A stretch of 21,005 bases of DNA from Bacillota bacterium (GTDB taxonomy: Bacteria; Bacillota; Dethiobacteria; SKNC01): NCBI GenBank assembly GCA_007120745.1, contig SKNC01000041.1, positions 1 to 21,005 of the forward strand, read 5' to 3'. The notes under the pieces were generated by a model. The model was not told where the DNA came from. It saw only the letters and a program-made list of their open reading frames with translations, and ran no database searches. The position numbers and the translations under genes are program-made. Positions 14,507-21,005 of this stretch are shown one piece after another (positions within the stretch are counted from its first letter, which is position 1; each line of letters begins with the position of its first letter).

Positions 14507-15790
14507 ATGAAATACGTAATTATCGGTAATTCAGCAGCCTCCGTAGGAGCAGTAGAAGGAATCCGTAAGGTTGATTCCCAGGGAACGATTACGGTCATTT
14601 CCGAAGAACCCTACCAGGCATATTCCCGGCCGTTGATATCATATTACCTGGCCGGTAAGGTAAGAGAAGAAGATATGTACTATCGGGATCCGGACTTTTA
14701 TGAAGCAAACCGGGTAAAGCTGCTCCCGGGAAAAAAGGTTTCCCGAATTGATTCCCTGCAAAAATCCGTAAAACTGGAAGAAGGACAGGACATAGAATAT
14801 GACCGCCTGCTGCTGGCAGCCGGGAGCAGGCCCTTTTTACCCCCTGTAAAAGGGATTGAGAAGCAGAATTATCATTTTTTCAATAGTTTAAATGACGTAA
14901 AGGAAATTCAGAAGAAGGTTGAAGCAAATCAGGCTGCCCAACCCCTGATTGTTGGAGCCGGACTGGTGGGTATGAAAGCCGCTGAAGCCTTATCCCTTTT
15001 GGGGCTTCCGGTCACCGTGGTTGAGCTGGGATCGCATATATTAGGTTCCATTCTCAGTGAAGTTCCTGCCAGGATAGTACAGCGTAAAATGGAGGAACAT
15101 GGCATCCGGTTTATCTTAGGAAAGTCTGTAAAAGAAATTGCCTGGGGCGGGGATCTCCAGGGAGTGGTGATGTCTGACGGGCAGGGAGTTTTAACAGACC
15201 TAATTATTGTTGCGGCCGGCGTGCGTTCCCGACTGGAACTGGTAGAAGAACTACCCGTAAGCAGGAACCGGGGAGTGAAGGTAAATCATTACATGCAGAC
15301 AGACCTGGAAAATATTTATGCTGCCGGCGATGTTGCTGAAGGTTGGGATTCCCTTATGGAGGAAAACCGGGTAATTCCCATCTGGCCCGGTGCGTATCGC
15401 CAGGGACATACAGCCGGAATGAACATGGCCGGATTGAAAATTAAAGACACCGGTGGATTTGCATTAAATTCTATTGCTTTCTTTGGGTTTTCCATCATTA
15501 CAGCCGGAGTTTTTGAAGCCAGGGAGGGAAATGAGGAAATAATGACCCGGGAGGAGCCGGAAAATTTTTTGCAGCTGATATTCAGGGACAACCGGCTTTT
15601 GGGCTTTATTAAACTGGGAGAGGTAGACCGGGCTGGAATTTTCACCTGGCTGATTAAAGAAGGGATAGATTGTACTCCCTTCAAAGAAAGGCTTTTAAAC
15701 CCGGATTTTTGCCTGCTGGATCTCCCGGCAGCCCTCCGGAAAGAACGCATGAGAGGAGGGGAAACCGTTGAAAGTCTTGGATGCGCATAA
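14507..15790 (+). CDS. FAD-dependent NAD(P)H oxidoreductase (NirB/rubredoxin reductase-like)
   Basis: This 427-residue pyridine nucleotide-disulfide oxidoreductase family protein has an N-terminal FAD site (I-I-G-N-S-A-A-S-V-G near 5-14, where the third Gly of the usual G-x-G-x-x-G is replaced), an NAD(P) site V-G-A-G-L-V-G-M near 148 and the second FAD motif A-A-G-D-V-A near 270. No redox-active CxxC pair is seen, so it is not a thioredoxin- or lipoamide-type enzyme. It probably oxidises NAD(P)H and feeds the neighbouring ferredoxin and synthase, replacing GltD, whose fold and ferredoxin domain differ. It starts at an ATG directly after the ferredoxin stop and overlaps the GXGXG gene by 23 bases. 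Cofactor preference cannot be read. Confidence 0.88.
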   Translation: MKYVIIGNSAASVGAVEGIRKVDSQGTITVISEEPYQAYSRPLISYYLAGKVREEDMYYRDPDFYEANRVKLLPGKKVSRIDSLQKSVKLEEGQDIEYDRLLLAAGSRPFLPPVKGIEKQNYHFFNSLNDVKEIQKKVEANQAAQPLIVGAGLVGMKAAEALSLLGLPVTVVELGSHILGSILSEVPARIVQRKMEEHGIRFILGKSVKEIAWGGDLQGVVMSDGQGVLTDLIIVAAGVRSRLELVEELPVSRNRGVKVNHYMQTDLENIYAAGDVAEGWDSLMEENRVIPIWPGAYRQGHTAGMNMAGLKIKDTGGFALNSIAFFGFSIITAGVFEAREGNEEIMTREEPENFLQLIFRDNRLLGFIKLGEVDRAGIFTWLIKEGIDCTPFKERLLNPDFCLLDLPAALRKERMRGGETVESLGCA

Positions 15791-16499
15791 ATTATCCTAT
15801 AAAGAACTGAATGACATGATTAAGGAAGAGGCTCCCCGGGAAAAAGAGATACACATTAAAAATGTTCGGGGCCAGCGATATATTGGAGGAACTTTAAACC
15901 AGGGCTGCACTTTATATCTCGATGGCGTCCCCGGCAATGACCTGGCCTCTTTTATGAATGGTGCACATATCGTGGTCAGCGGTAATGCCCAGGATGGCGT
16001 GGGTAACACTATGAACGGGGGAGAAATTGTAATCCACGGCCATGGAGGAGATATCATGGGCTATGCCATGCGGGGCGGAGAAATCTATGTGAAAACCGAA
16101 GTTGGTTACCGGGTTGGAATCCATATGAAAGAATTCGGAGACCAGGTTCCCAAGTTAATTATCGGCGGTTCTGCAGGAAATTTTTTAGGAGAATATATGG
16201 CCGGGGGAGTAATTATTGTCCTGGGTATCAGTTATTCACCGGAAGATTCCATAGGCAGCTTTTGCGGCACCGGAATGCACGGTGGTAGAATTTATATCCG
16301 GGGAGAAGTTCCTGACTATAAATTTGGCAAAGAAGTCAAAGAGGTTCCCCTGGAGGAAGAGGACTACCGGCTGCTGGAGGCAAAAATTAAAAAATACTGC
16401 AGGCATTTTGACTATTCCATGGAAGAAATTGACCTGAAAGATTTTCATAAATATGTTCCCAAAGGTTCCAGACCTTACGGAAACCTCTATGCATATTAA
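15768..16499 (+). CDS. Glutamate synthase GXGXG (beta-helix) domain protein
   Basis: This 243-residue protein consists almost entirely of the C-terminal GXGXG right-handed beta-helix of GltB, seen as repeated G-G-x-I-x-V/I and M-x-G-G-x-I units such as M-N-G-G-E-I-V-I-H-G and M-R-G-G-E-I-Y-V. In GltB this domain is structural and holds the amidotransferase and synthase domains in place around the ammonia tunnel; here it must do so as a separate chain. The start is TTG at 15768, well placed after GAGAGGAGGGG, inside the upstream gene. It is the last gene of the operon. A related GXGXG subunit occurs in formylmethanofuran dehydrogenase (FwdC), but the synthase neighbours settle the call. Confidence 0.9.
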   Translation: MKVLDAHKLSYKELNDMIKEEAPREKEIHIKNVRGQRYIGGTLNQGCTLYLDGVPGNDLASFMNGAHIVVSGNAQDGVGNTMNGGEIVIHGHGGDIMGYAMRGGEIYVKTEVGYRVGIHMKEFGDQVPKLIIGGSAGNFLGEYMAGGVIIVLGISYSPEDSIGSFCGTGMHGGRIYIRGEVPDYKFGKEVKEVPLEEEDYRLLEAKIKKYCRHFDYSMEEIDLKDFHKYVPKGSRPYGNLYAY

Positions 16500-16535
16500 T
16501 GTAAAAGTTTATATTTTTGACTCACCCCTTCTTAT

Positions 16536-16565
16536 ACCAGCCAAACAGGGCTGGTCTTTTTTTTT
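16536..16565 (+). terminator. Operon terminator
   Basis: A 7-bp stem ACCAGCC/GGCTGGT (16536-16542, 16549-16555) with a 6-base loop is followed by C and nine T. It lies 37 bases after the GXGXG gene and closes the glutamate synthase operon. Confidence 0.92.
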
Positions 16566-16583
16566 ACACTAAAAGGACACAAC

Positions 16584-16627
16584 CGGGGGAAGCCAGGGGA
16601 AGCCAGGGGGACGGTTCTCCTGGCTTT
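16584..16627. repeat. REP-like palindromic element
   Basis: GGGGAAGCCA is repeated in tandem (16586-16595, 16596-16605). The second AAGCCAGG (16600-16607) pairs with CCTGGCTT (16619-16626) around GGGACGGTTCT. The core GGGGGACGGTTCTCC resembles extragenic palindromes I recall as scattered in Clostridia and some Proteobacteria. Only one copy lies in this window. Confidence 0.45.
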
Positions 16628-16744
16628 GTAGAGAAAGCAGATAGAGAATTGTTGTCATTTTTGAGGAAGGTTAAAAAGAAAGAGGGAATAATAGCAGAAA
16701 AGGAAAAGCATGATGAAAAATATCTGATGAAAAAAGGAGACATG

Positions 16745-16773
16745 TTGTGACCTTTTCCCGGTCATGGTAAAAT
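16745..16773 (+). promoter_or_regulatory. Probable promoter of miaB
   Basis: TTGTGA (16745-16750) and TAAAAT (16768-16773) have a 17-base spacer, about 60 bases before the start. Each hexamer departs from consensus, by two and one positions. Confidence 0.45.
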
Positions 16774-16835
16774 AAGTCTTAGTATCAAACCTGTTTTTAT
16801 TTTTTTGGAGAAACAAAACTATTTGAGGTAATTTT

Positions 16836-18260
16836 ATGGATAAAACAGAAATAAACAAAAAAAGAATAAGCTCCCATAAAAATACAGCATCAGGGGCAGC
16901 CGAACAATCCCTGGAGTGTCCAGATGCGTCAGGAGATTCAAGAAAGTTTTATATCCAGACCTTTGGGTGTCAGATGAATGTCCATGACTCAGAAATCCTG
17001 GCCGGTTTTCTTGAAGACCTGGGGTTTCAAGAGGCAGCAGGGGTGGAAGAGACGGACATTTTAATATTAAATACCTGTGCCATCCGGCAGAAAGCGGAAG
17101 AAAAAGTATTTGGCATGATTGGAAAACTGAAAAAGATGAAACGGGAAAATCCTCAGTTAATTATTGGTGTCTGCGGATGTATGGCACAACAGGAGGGTAC
17201 CGCAAAACGGATAAAGTCCCGGCATCCCCATGTGGACCTGATTTTTGGAACCCATAATCTTCACCGGTTTCCACATTTATTAAAAGAAGCGGAAGAAAGC
17301 CGGGAGACAGTTCTGGATATCTGGCCCGAGGGGAAAGAAGTTGTGGAAGGGCTTCCGATTTCCCGGAAGGAAGGAATCAAGGCCTGGGTGACCATTACCT
17401 ACGGCTGCAACAACTTCTGCTCGTACTGTGTTGTCCCCTATGTTCGGGGCCGGGAACAGAGCCGGGAGATGAGCAATATTGTGAAAGAAGTAAAGGATTT
17501 GGTTTTAAAGGGGTATAAAGAGGTAACGCTTTTGGGACAGAATGTAAATTCTTACGGGAAAGACCTGGATAACGGCATAACTTTTGCCCGGCTGTTAGAA
17601 AAGCTGGAAGGTATCGAAGGGTTGGGAAGGATTCGTTACATGACCTCTCATCCCCGGGATTTCACCCGGGAGTTGACCCGGGTAATCTATCACTCTGAAA
17701 AGGTGTGCGAACACTTTCATCTTCCCATACAATCAGGGAGCAATAATATTTTAAAAAAAATGAACCGGAGCTATACCCGGGAACACTACCTGGAAGTTGT
17801 CAGCTTTATTCGGGAGTTAATTCCTGAAGCCAGCATTACCACAGATTTTATCGTGGGATTCCCCGGGGAAACTCATGAGGATTTTTTAGATACCCTGGAT
17901 ATTTTGGAGAGGGTGCGGTTTGATACCTCATACAGTTTCATTTATTCCCCTCGAAAGGGTACTATGGCAGCGGACATGCCGGGACAAATCCCCCTAAAAG
18001 AGAAAAAAGAAAGACTTAACTGGTTGAATGAAATTCAAAATTCCATAAGCCGGGAAATCAATGAGACATTGAGGGGGAAGAGTGTGGAGGTCCTGGTGGA
18101 AGGATTCAGCAGAGAAAAACCCTCTGTGCTCACAGGGCGGACCCGTACTAACAAGCTGGTGAATTTCCCAGGAAAAGAGGAAATGATTGGCAAAATTATC
18201 CCTGTAAAAATTATCGATGTTAAGACCTGGAGCCTAAATGGAGAGGTTTTGGAGGCATAA
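16836..18260 (+). CDS. miaB: tRNA-2-methylthio-N6-dimethylallyladenosine synthase MiaB
   Basis: This 474-residue radical SAM methylthiotransferase adds a methylthio group to i6A37 in tRNAs reading UNN codons. An N-terminal extension of about 35 residues precedes the MTTase domain, whose cluster cysteines are C45 (F-G-C-Q-M-N), C81 (L-N-T-C-A-I-R) and C115 (G-C-M-A-Q). The radical SAM motif is C191-x3-C195-x2-C198. A TRAM domain occupies about the last 65 residues. F-G-C-Q-M-N-x-x-D-S and the C-A-I-R signature favour MiaB over RimO or MtaB. The ATG at 16836 follows TTTGAGGTAATTTT. Position near mutS matches the common clostridial order miaB-mutS-mutL-miaA. Confidence 0.96.
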   Translation: MDKTEINKKRISSHKNTASGAAEQSLECPDASGDSRKFYIQTFGCQMNVHDSEILAGFLEDLGFQEAAGVEETDILILNTCAIRQKAEEKVFGMIGKLKKMKRENPQLIIGVCGCMAQQEGTAKRIKSRHPHVDLIFGTHNLHRFPHLLKEAEESRETVLDIWPEGKEVVEGLPISRKEGIKAWVTITYGCNNFCSYCVVPYVRGREQSREMSNIVKEVKDLVLKGYKEVTLLGQNVNSYGKDLDNGITFARLLEKLEGIEGLGRIRYMTSHPRDFTRELTRVIYHSEKVCEHFHLPIQSGSNNILKKMNRSYTREHYLEVVSFIRELIPEASITTDFIVGFPGETHEDFLDTLDILERVRFDTSYSFIYSPRKGTMAADMPGQIPLKEKKERLNWLNEIQNSISREINETLRGKSVEVLVEGFSREKPSVLTGRTRTNKLVNFPGKEEMIGKIIPVKIIDVKTWSLNGEVLEA

Positions 18261-18348
18261 GGTTCTCATGGTTTACATTAGTTTATCGGGTGGGACAGGC
18301 ATTACTGCTTAAAATTATTCAATACTGCATTCAGGGGAGGAGCAATAA

Positions 18349-18906
18349 ATGAAAATTTTAAAAAGTTTGGTATTATATCTGGTGATTTGTGGGGTTATAT
18401 CTGCCATTGTTTATTATTTTACAGAAAGCCTTGTTTATTCTGCCTTCATTTGGGTGATATATGGAGCTGCACTGATTACAGGCAATATTATGGAACTGAT
18501 TCTTTCAAAACTTATTTCCCCCCTGCACGGAAGTGCCCTGGCCTCTATTTTTGTGTATCTCACCGTAGTGCTTCTGGTCAGCGGGATTGATTATTATTTT
18601 ATGGTACCGGAGATTCAGCAGGCAGTGGAATACCCTCTGCCCTTAAGCTTTTCCATTCCTCTCTGGATTGTTTTTGGAATCCTGCTGGTGTTTCATTTAA
18701 TAACATATTACGTAAGATATCGTTCCTGTCCGGGATGCAGGGACATCACCCTGAGGAAGGGTGGATACTGTCATCTCTGCGGTTTTTCCCAGGAAATAAA
18801 CGGCAAAGATGCAGCAGGGACGGCCGTTCTGCAGGGACATTTAGAGACTTCAGCTGCCCTGGAGGATTCCGGACAAGCAGGAGAAGGAAGGGAGCTCCCC
18901 GGATAA
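18349..18906 (+). CDS. Small membrane protein with cytosolic zinc ribbon
   Basis: This 185-residue protein is not one I recognise. Hydrophobic segments at about 6-24, 28-48, 62-82 and 100-122 suggest four membrane helices. C127-P-G-C130 and C141-H-L-C144 follow, ten residues apart, a clear zinc-ribbon pattern. The remaining tail, about 40 residues, is Ala/Gly/Glu-rich and probably disordered. The ATG at 18349 follows GGGGAGGAG closely. It lies 88 bases after miaB and 73 before mutS, in the same direction, so it is probably in the same transcript. The fold recalls zinc-ribbon membrane proteins of unknown function; a link to mismatch repair or tRNA modification is not implied. Confidence 0.75.
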   Translation: MKILKSLVLYLVICGVISAIVYYFTESLVYSAFIWVIYGAALITGNIMELILSKLISPLHGSALASIFVYLTVVLLVSGIDYYFMVPEIQQAVEYPLPLSFSIPLWIVFGILLVFHLITYYVRYRSCPGCRDITLRKGGYCHLCGFSQEINGKDAAGTAVLQGHLETSAALEDSGQAGEGRELPG

Positions 18907-18979
18907 TCTGGTACGGCTGCTTTAACTCTTAAAATCAATGGATGCAGGAAATGAGATATATTGAGGTGGTGGGACAGCA

Positions 18980-21005
18980 GTGGTCAAAGAAACACCAATG
19001 ATTAAACAATACTGGGAAATTAAAAACAAACACCAGGATAAAGTTTTATTTTTCAGGGTAGGGGATTTTTATGAAATGTTTTATGAGGATGCAAAGACTG
19101 CTGCCCGGGAACTGGAAATTGTTCTGACCTCCCGGGAGACCGGGAAAAACAACCATGTTCCCCTGGCGGGTGTTCCCTATCACGCAGTAAACTCTTATAT
19201 TTCCCGCTTGATTGAAAAAGGATATAAAGTGGCTTTGTGCGACCAGGTGGAAGACGCAAAGTTTGCCAAAGGTCTGGTGAAAAGAGAAGTCACCCGTGTC
19301 ATCACCCCCGGCACAATTCTGGACGAGAACCTGCTTCAGGGCTCACAAAATAACTACATGTGTGGATTGTACGTTCTTCCGGAGGGAATCGGCCTGGCTG
19401 CTGTGGATGTTTCCACCGGGGAATTTTTAGCAGCCCAGTTTACCGGGGAGGACCGGATTCATAAACTGCAGGAAGAGCTGTCAAAATTCAGTCCCTCCGA
19501 ATGTCTATTTAACATGTCCTCCGCCGGTGACCGGCATTTACTGGCGGTATTAGAAAGAGATTCCAAAGCGCTGTATACCCCTTTTAGAGACCATGCTTTT
19601 GCTGTGGACAGGGCAGGAAAAACTCTCCGTGAACAGTTTAACCTGTTTTCCTTAGAGGCCCTGGGATGCCTGGATTTCCCCCTGGCGGCAGGGGCAGCAG
19701 GGGCAGTTATCTCATACCTTAAAGAACTGCAAAAAGGTTCCCTGGCTCATATTAACCGGCTTCAAGTATACCAGCCGGAGGACCATATGGTCATAGACGG
19801 GGTTACCCGAAGAAACCTGGAACTGACCCAGACCATCAGGGCAGAAAAGAAAAGCGGTTCTCTGCTGGGCGTCCTGGACCTTACCCGAACCTCCCTGGGA
19901 GGAAGACTTTTAAGAAAATGGGTTTTGGAACCCCTGACAGACAAAGAAAGGATTGATCACAGGCTGGATGGTGTCCAGGAGTTTATAGAAACCCCTTTTA
20001 TTCGGGAAGACCTGCAGAAGTCCCTGGATGATGTGTATGACCTGGAGCGTATTATGGGCCGCATTAATATGGGCACTGCTCATGCCCGGGATTTAATACA
20101 ATTGAAAAAAACCCTGGGTCAGTTTCCTCAAATTCAAAGCCTTTTTGAACAGCTGGAAAGTAGGATTTTTAAGGGACTTCGAGAAAAGTTTTTCCCCCTG
20201 GAAGAACTCTACGAGTTAATTGACAAATGCCTGGTGGATAACCCTCCGGTTTCCTTAAAAGAGGGGGGGCTGATTAGAGAAGGTTTTGACCAGGAGCTGG
20301 ACCAGCTTCGGCAGGTCTCCACCCGGGGGAAGAACTGGATCCTGGAATTAGAACGAGAAGAGCGGGAAAGGACCGGAATCAAATCATTAAAAGTAGGGTT
20401 TAACAAGGTTTTCGGTTATTACATAGATATCAGCAAGAGCAGGTTGACGGGACTACCTGAGGGGTACATCCGCAAACAAACCCTGGTGAACTCCGAGAGG
20501 TTTATCACTCCCCGCTTAAAGGAACTGGAGGAAAAAATTTTGGGGGCCGAAGAAAGGATAGAAGCCCGGGAGTACTATCTGTTTCAACAGGTTCGGGATG
20601 CTGCGGCAGAAAGAACTCCTGATATTCAACAGAGTGCCCGGGTGATTGCTGAACTGGACTGCCTGTTGAGCCTGGCCCGTACAGCCATCAAAAATCATTA
20701 CTGCCGCCCGGTTTTTAATGGGGAGAACAGACTGGTGATTCAGGGGGGAAGGCACCCGGTGGTAGAACAGTTTTTATGGGATGAGCAGTTCGTGCCCAAT
20801 GACATGGCCCTGGATGATCGGGAGAAAAGAATATTGATTATTACCGGTCCTAACATGGCCGGCAAATCTACGTACATGCGCCAGGCAGCTTTGATTGTTC
20901 TTATGGCCCAGATGGGCTCCTTTGTCCCTGCTAAAAAGGCAGAGTTATGTACCGTTGACCGAATATTTGCCCGGGTTGGCGCTGCGGATGACCTGGCCGG
21001 CGGAC
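18980..21005 (+). CDS. mutS: DNA mismatch repair protein MutS (partial, runs off the right edge)
   Basis: The first 675 residues of a protein expected to be about 860-880 long. The N-terminal mismatch-recognition domain has the F-Y-E-M-F motif (the Phe that stacks on the mismatch and its Glu). Connector, core and clamp domains follow, with F-N-K-V-F-G-Y-Y-I in the core. The Walker A motif G-P-N-M-A-G-K-S-T begins at residue 623. The sequence ends shortly after R-V-G-A-A-D-D, before Walker B. The GTG at 18980 follows AGGTGGTGGG; an in-frame ATG at 18998 is an alternative. MutS with MutL repairs replication mismatches. No frameshift is seen in the visible part. Confidence 0.95.
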   Translation, partial: MVKETPMIKQYWEIKNKHQDKVLFFRVGDFYEMFYEDAKTAARELEIVLTSRETGKNNHVPLAGVPYHAVNSYISRLIEKGYKVALCDQVEDAKFAKGLVKREVTRVITPGTILDENLLQGSQNNYMCGLYVLPEGIGLAAVDVSTGEFLAAQFTGEDRIHKLQEELSKFSPSECLFNMSSAGDRHLLAVLERDSKALYTPFRDHAFAVDRAGKTLREQFNLFSLEALGCLDFPLAAGAAGAVISYLKELQKGSLAHINRLQVYQPEDHMVIDGVTRRNLELTQTIRAEKKSGSLLGVLDLTRTSLGGRLLRKWVLEPLTDKERIDHRLDGVQEFIETPFIREDLQKSLDDVYDLERIMGRINMGTAHARDLIQLKKTLGQFPQIQSLFEQLESRIFKGLREKFFPLEELYELIDKCLVDNPPVSLKEGGLIREGFDQELDQLRQVSTRGKNWILELEREERERTGIKSLKVGFNKVFGYYIDISKSRLTGLPEGYIRKQTLVNSERFITPRLKELEEKILGAEERIEAREYYLFQQVRDAAAERTPDIQQSARVIAELDCLLSLARTAIKNHYCRPVFNGENRLVIQGGRHPVVEQFLWDEQFVPNDMALDDREKRILIITGPNMAGKSTYMRQAALIVLMAQMGSFVPAKKAELCTVDRIFARVGAADDLAGG

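Larger units (their letters stand above)
16500..16835. other. Intergenic region between the glutamate synthase operon and miaB
   Basis: It contains the operon terminator, the REP-like element and a weak miaB promoter. The purine-rich stretch 16650-16750 can be read as a Lys-rich open frame, but that frame starts in the terminator and runs through the palindrome, so I do not call it a gene. Confidence 0.45.

Noticed and set aside
16517..16750. 77-codon frame before miaB
   Set aside because: It begins upstream of the operon terminator, reads through the terminator and the REP-like palindrome, and has no ribosome binding site.

Overview
The window looks like the chromosome of an anaerobic, low-to-mid-GC Firmicute of the class Clostridia, probably a relative of the Peptococcaceae or a similar sulfur- and selenium-using lineage. 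This rests on strong AGGAGG-type ribosome binding sites, frequent GTG/TTG starts, a VanW/G5 envelope protein, a LysM protein with a clostridial-type C-terminal domain, a selenium-trafficking gene set, a PerR-type regulator and miaB close upstream of mutS. Family-level placement is inference. I saw no tRNA, rRNA, CRISPR array, insertion sequence or phage gene. Most of the window is ordinary chromosomal content.

Layout. (1) 1-2150: a large hairpin, then a VanW-family envelope protein (+), then two tiny paralogous helical proteins (-). (2) 2150-5720: a probable three-gene operon of an SGNH hydrolase, RmuC and a dicarboxylate/amino acid:cation symporter, closed by a perfect hairpin that can terminate in both directions. 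(3) 5790-6815 (-): a secreted three-LysM protein with an uncharacterised His/Cys-rich C-terminal domain and an odd start site. (4) 7343-10530: a cysteine desulfurase-like PLP enzyme, a YedE-family transporter, a stand-alone TusA-type (YedF-like) carrier and a DUF3343 protein. This combination is typical of selenium handling. (5) 10645-11067: a PerR/Fur-family regulator with its own terminator. (6) 11258-16565: a five-gene split glutamate synthase operon comprising a class II amidotransferase, an FMN synthase domain with two 4Fe-4S clusters, a 16-Cys ferredoxin, an FAD/NAD oxidoreductase and a GXGXG domain. It has a consensus sigma-A promoter and a leader with mutually exclusive hairpins that looks like an attenuator. 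(7) 16745-21005: miaB, a small membrane zinc-ribbon protein, and mutS, which runs off the right edge.

How the genes work together. The glutamate synthase parts correspond to the domains of a bacterial GltB split into separate proteins. The ferredoxin and FAD oxidoreductase probably replace GltD as the electron input. The leader (promoter, two short hairpins, then a terminator sharing sequence with the second hairpin) matches the architecture of ANTAR-protein antitermination, which is known on nitrogen-assimilation operons. The first loop departs from the consensus, so this is a hypothesis. In the selenium block, the desulfurase-like enzyme may mobilise S or Se, YedE may import it, and the TusA-like and DUF3343 proteins may carry it. 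SelD is not in the window.

The items most worth a second look are the candidate ANTAR-type attenuator, the two-state hairpin between the YedF-like gene and the DUF3343 gene, the LysM C-terminal domain, and the split glutamate synthase's unusual electron-transfer partners.
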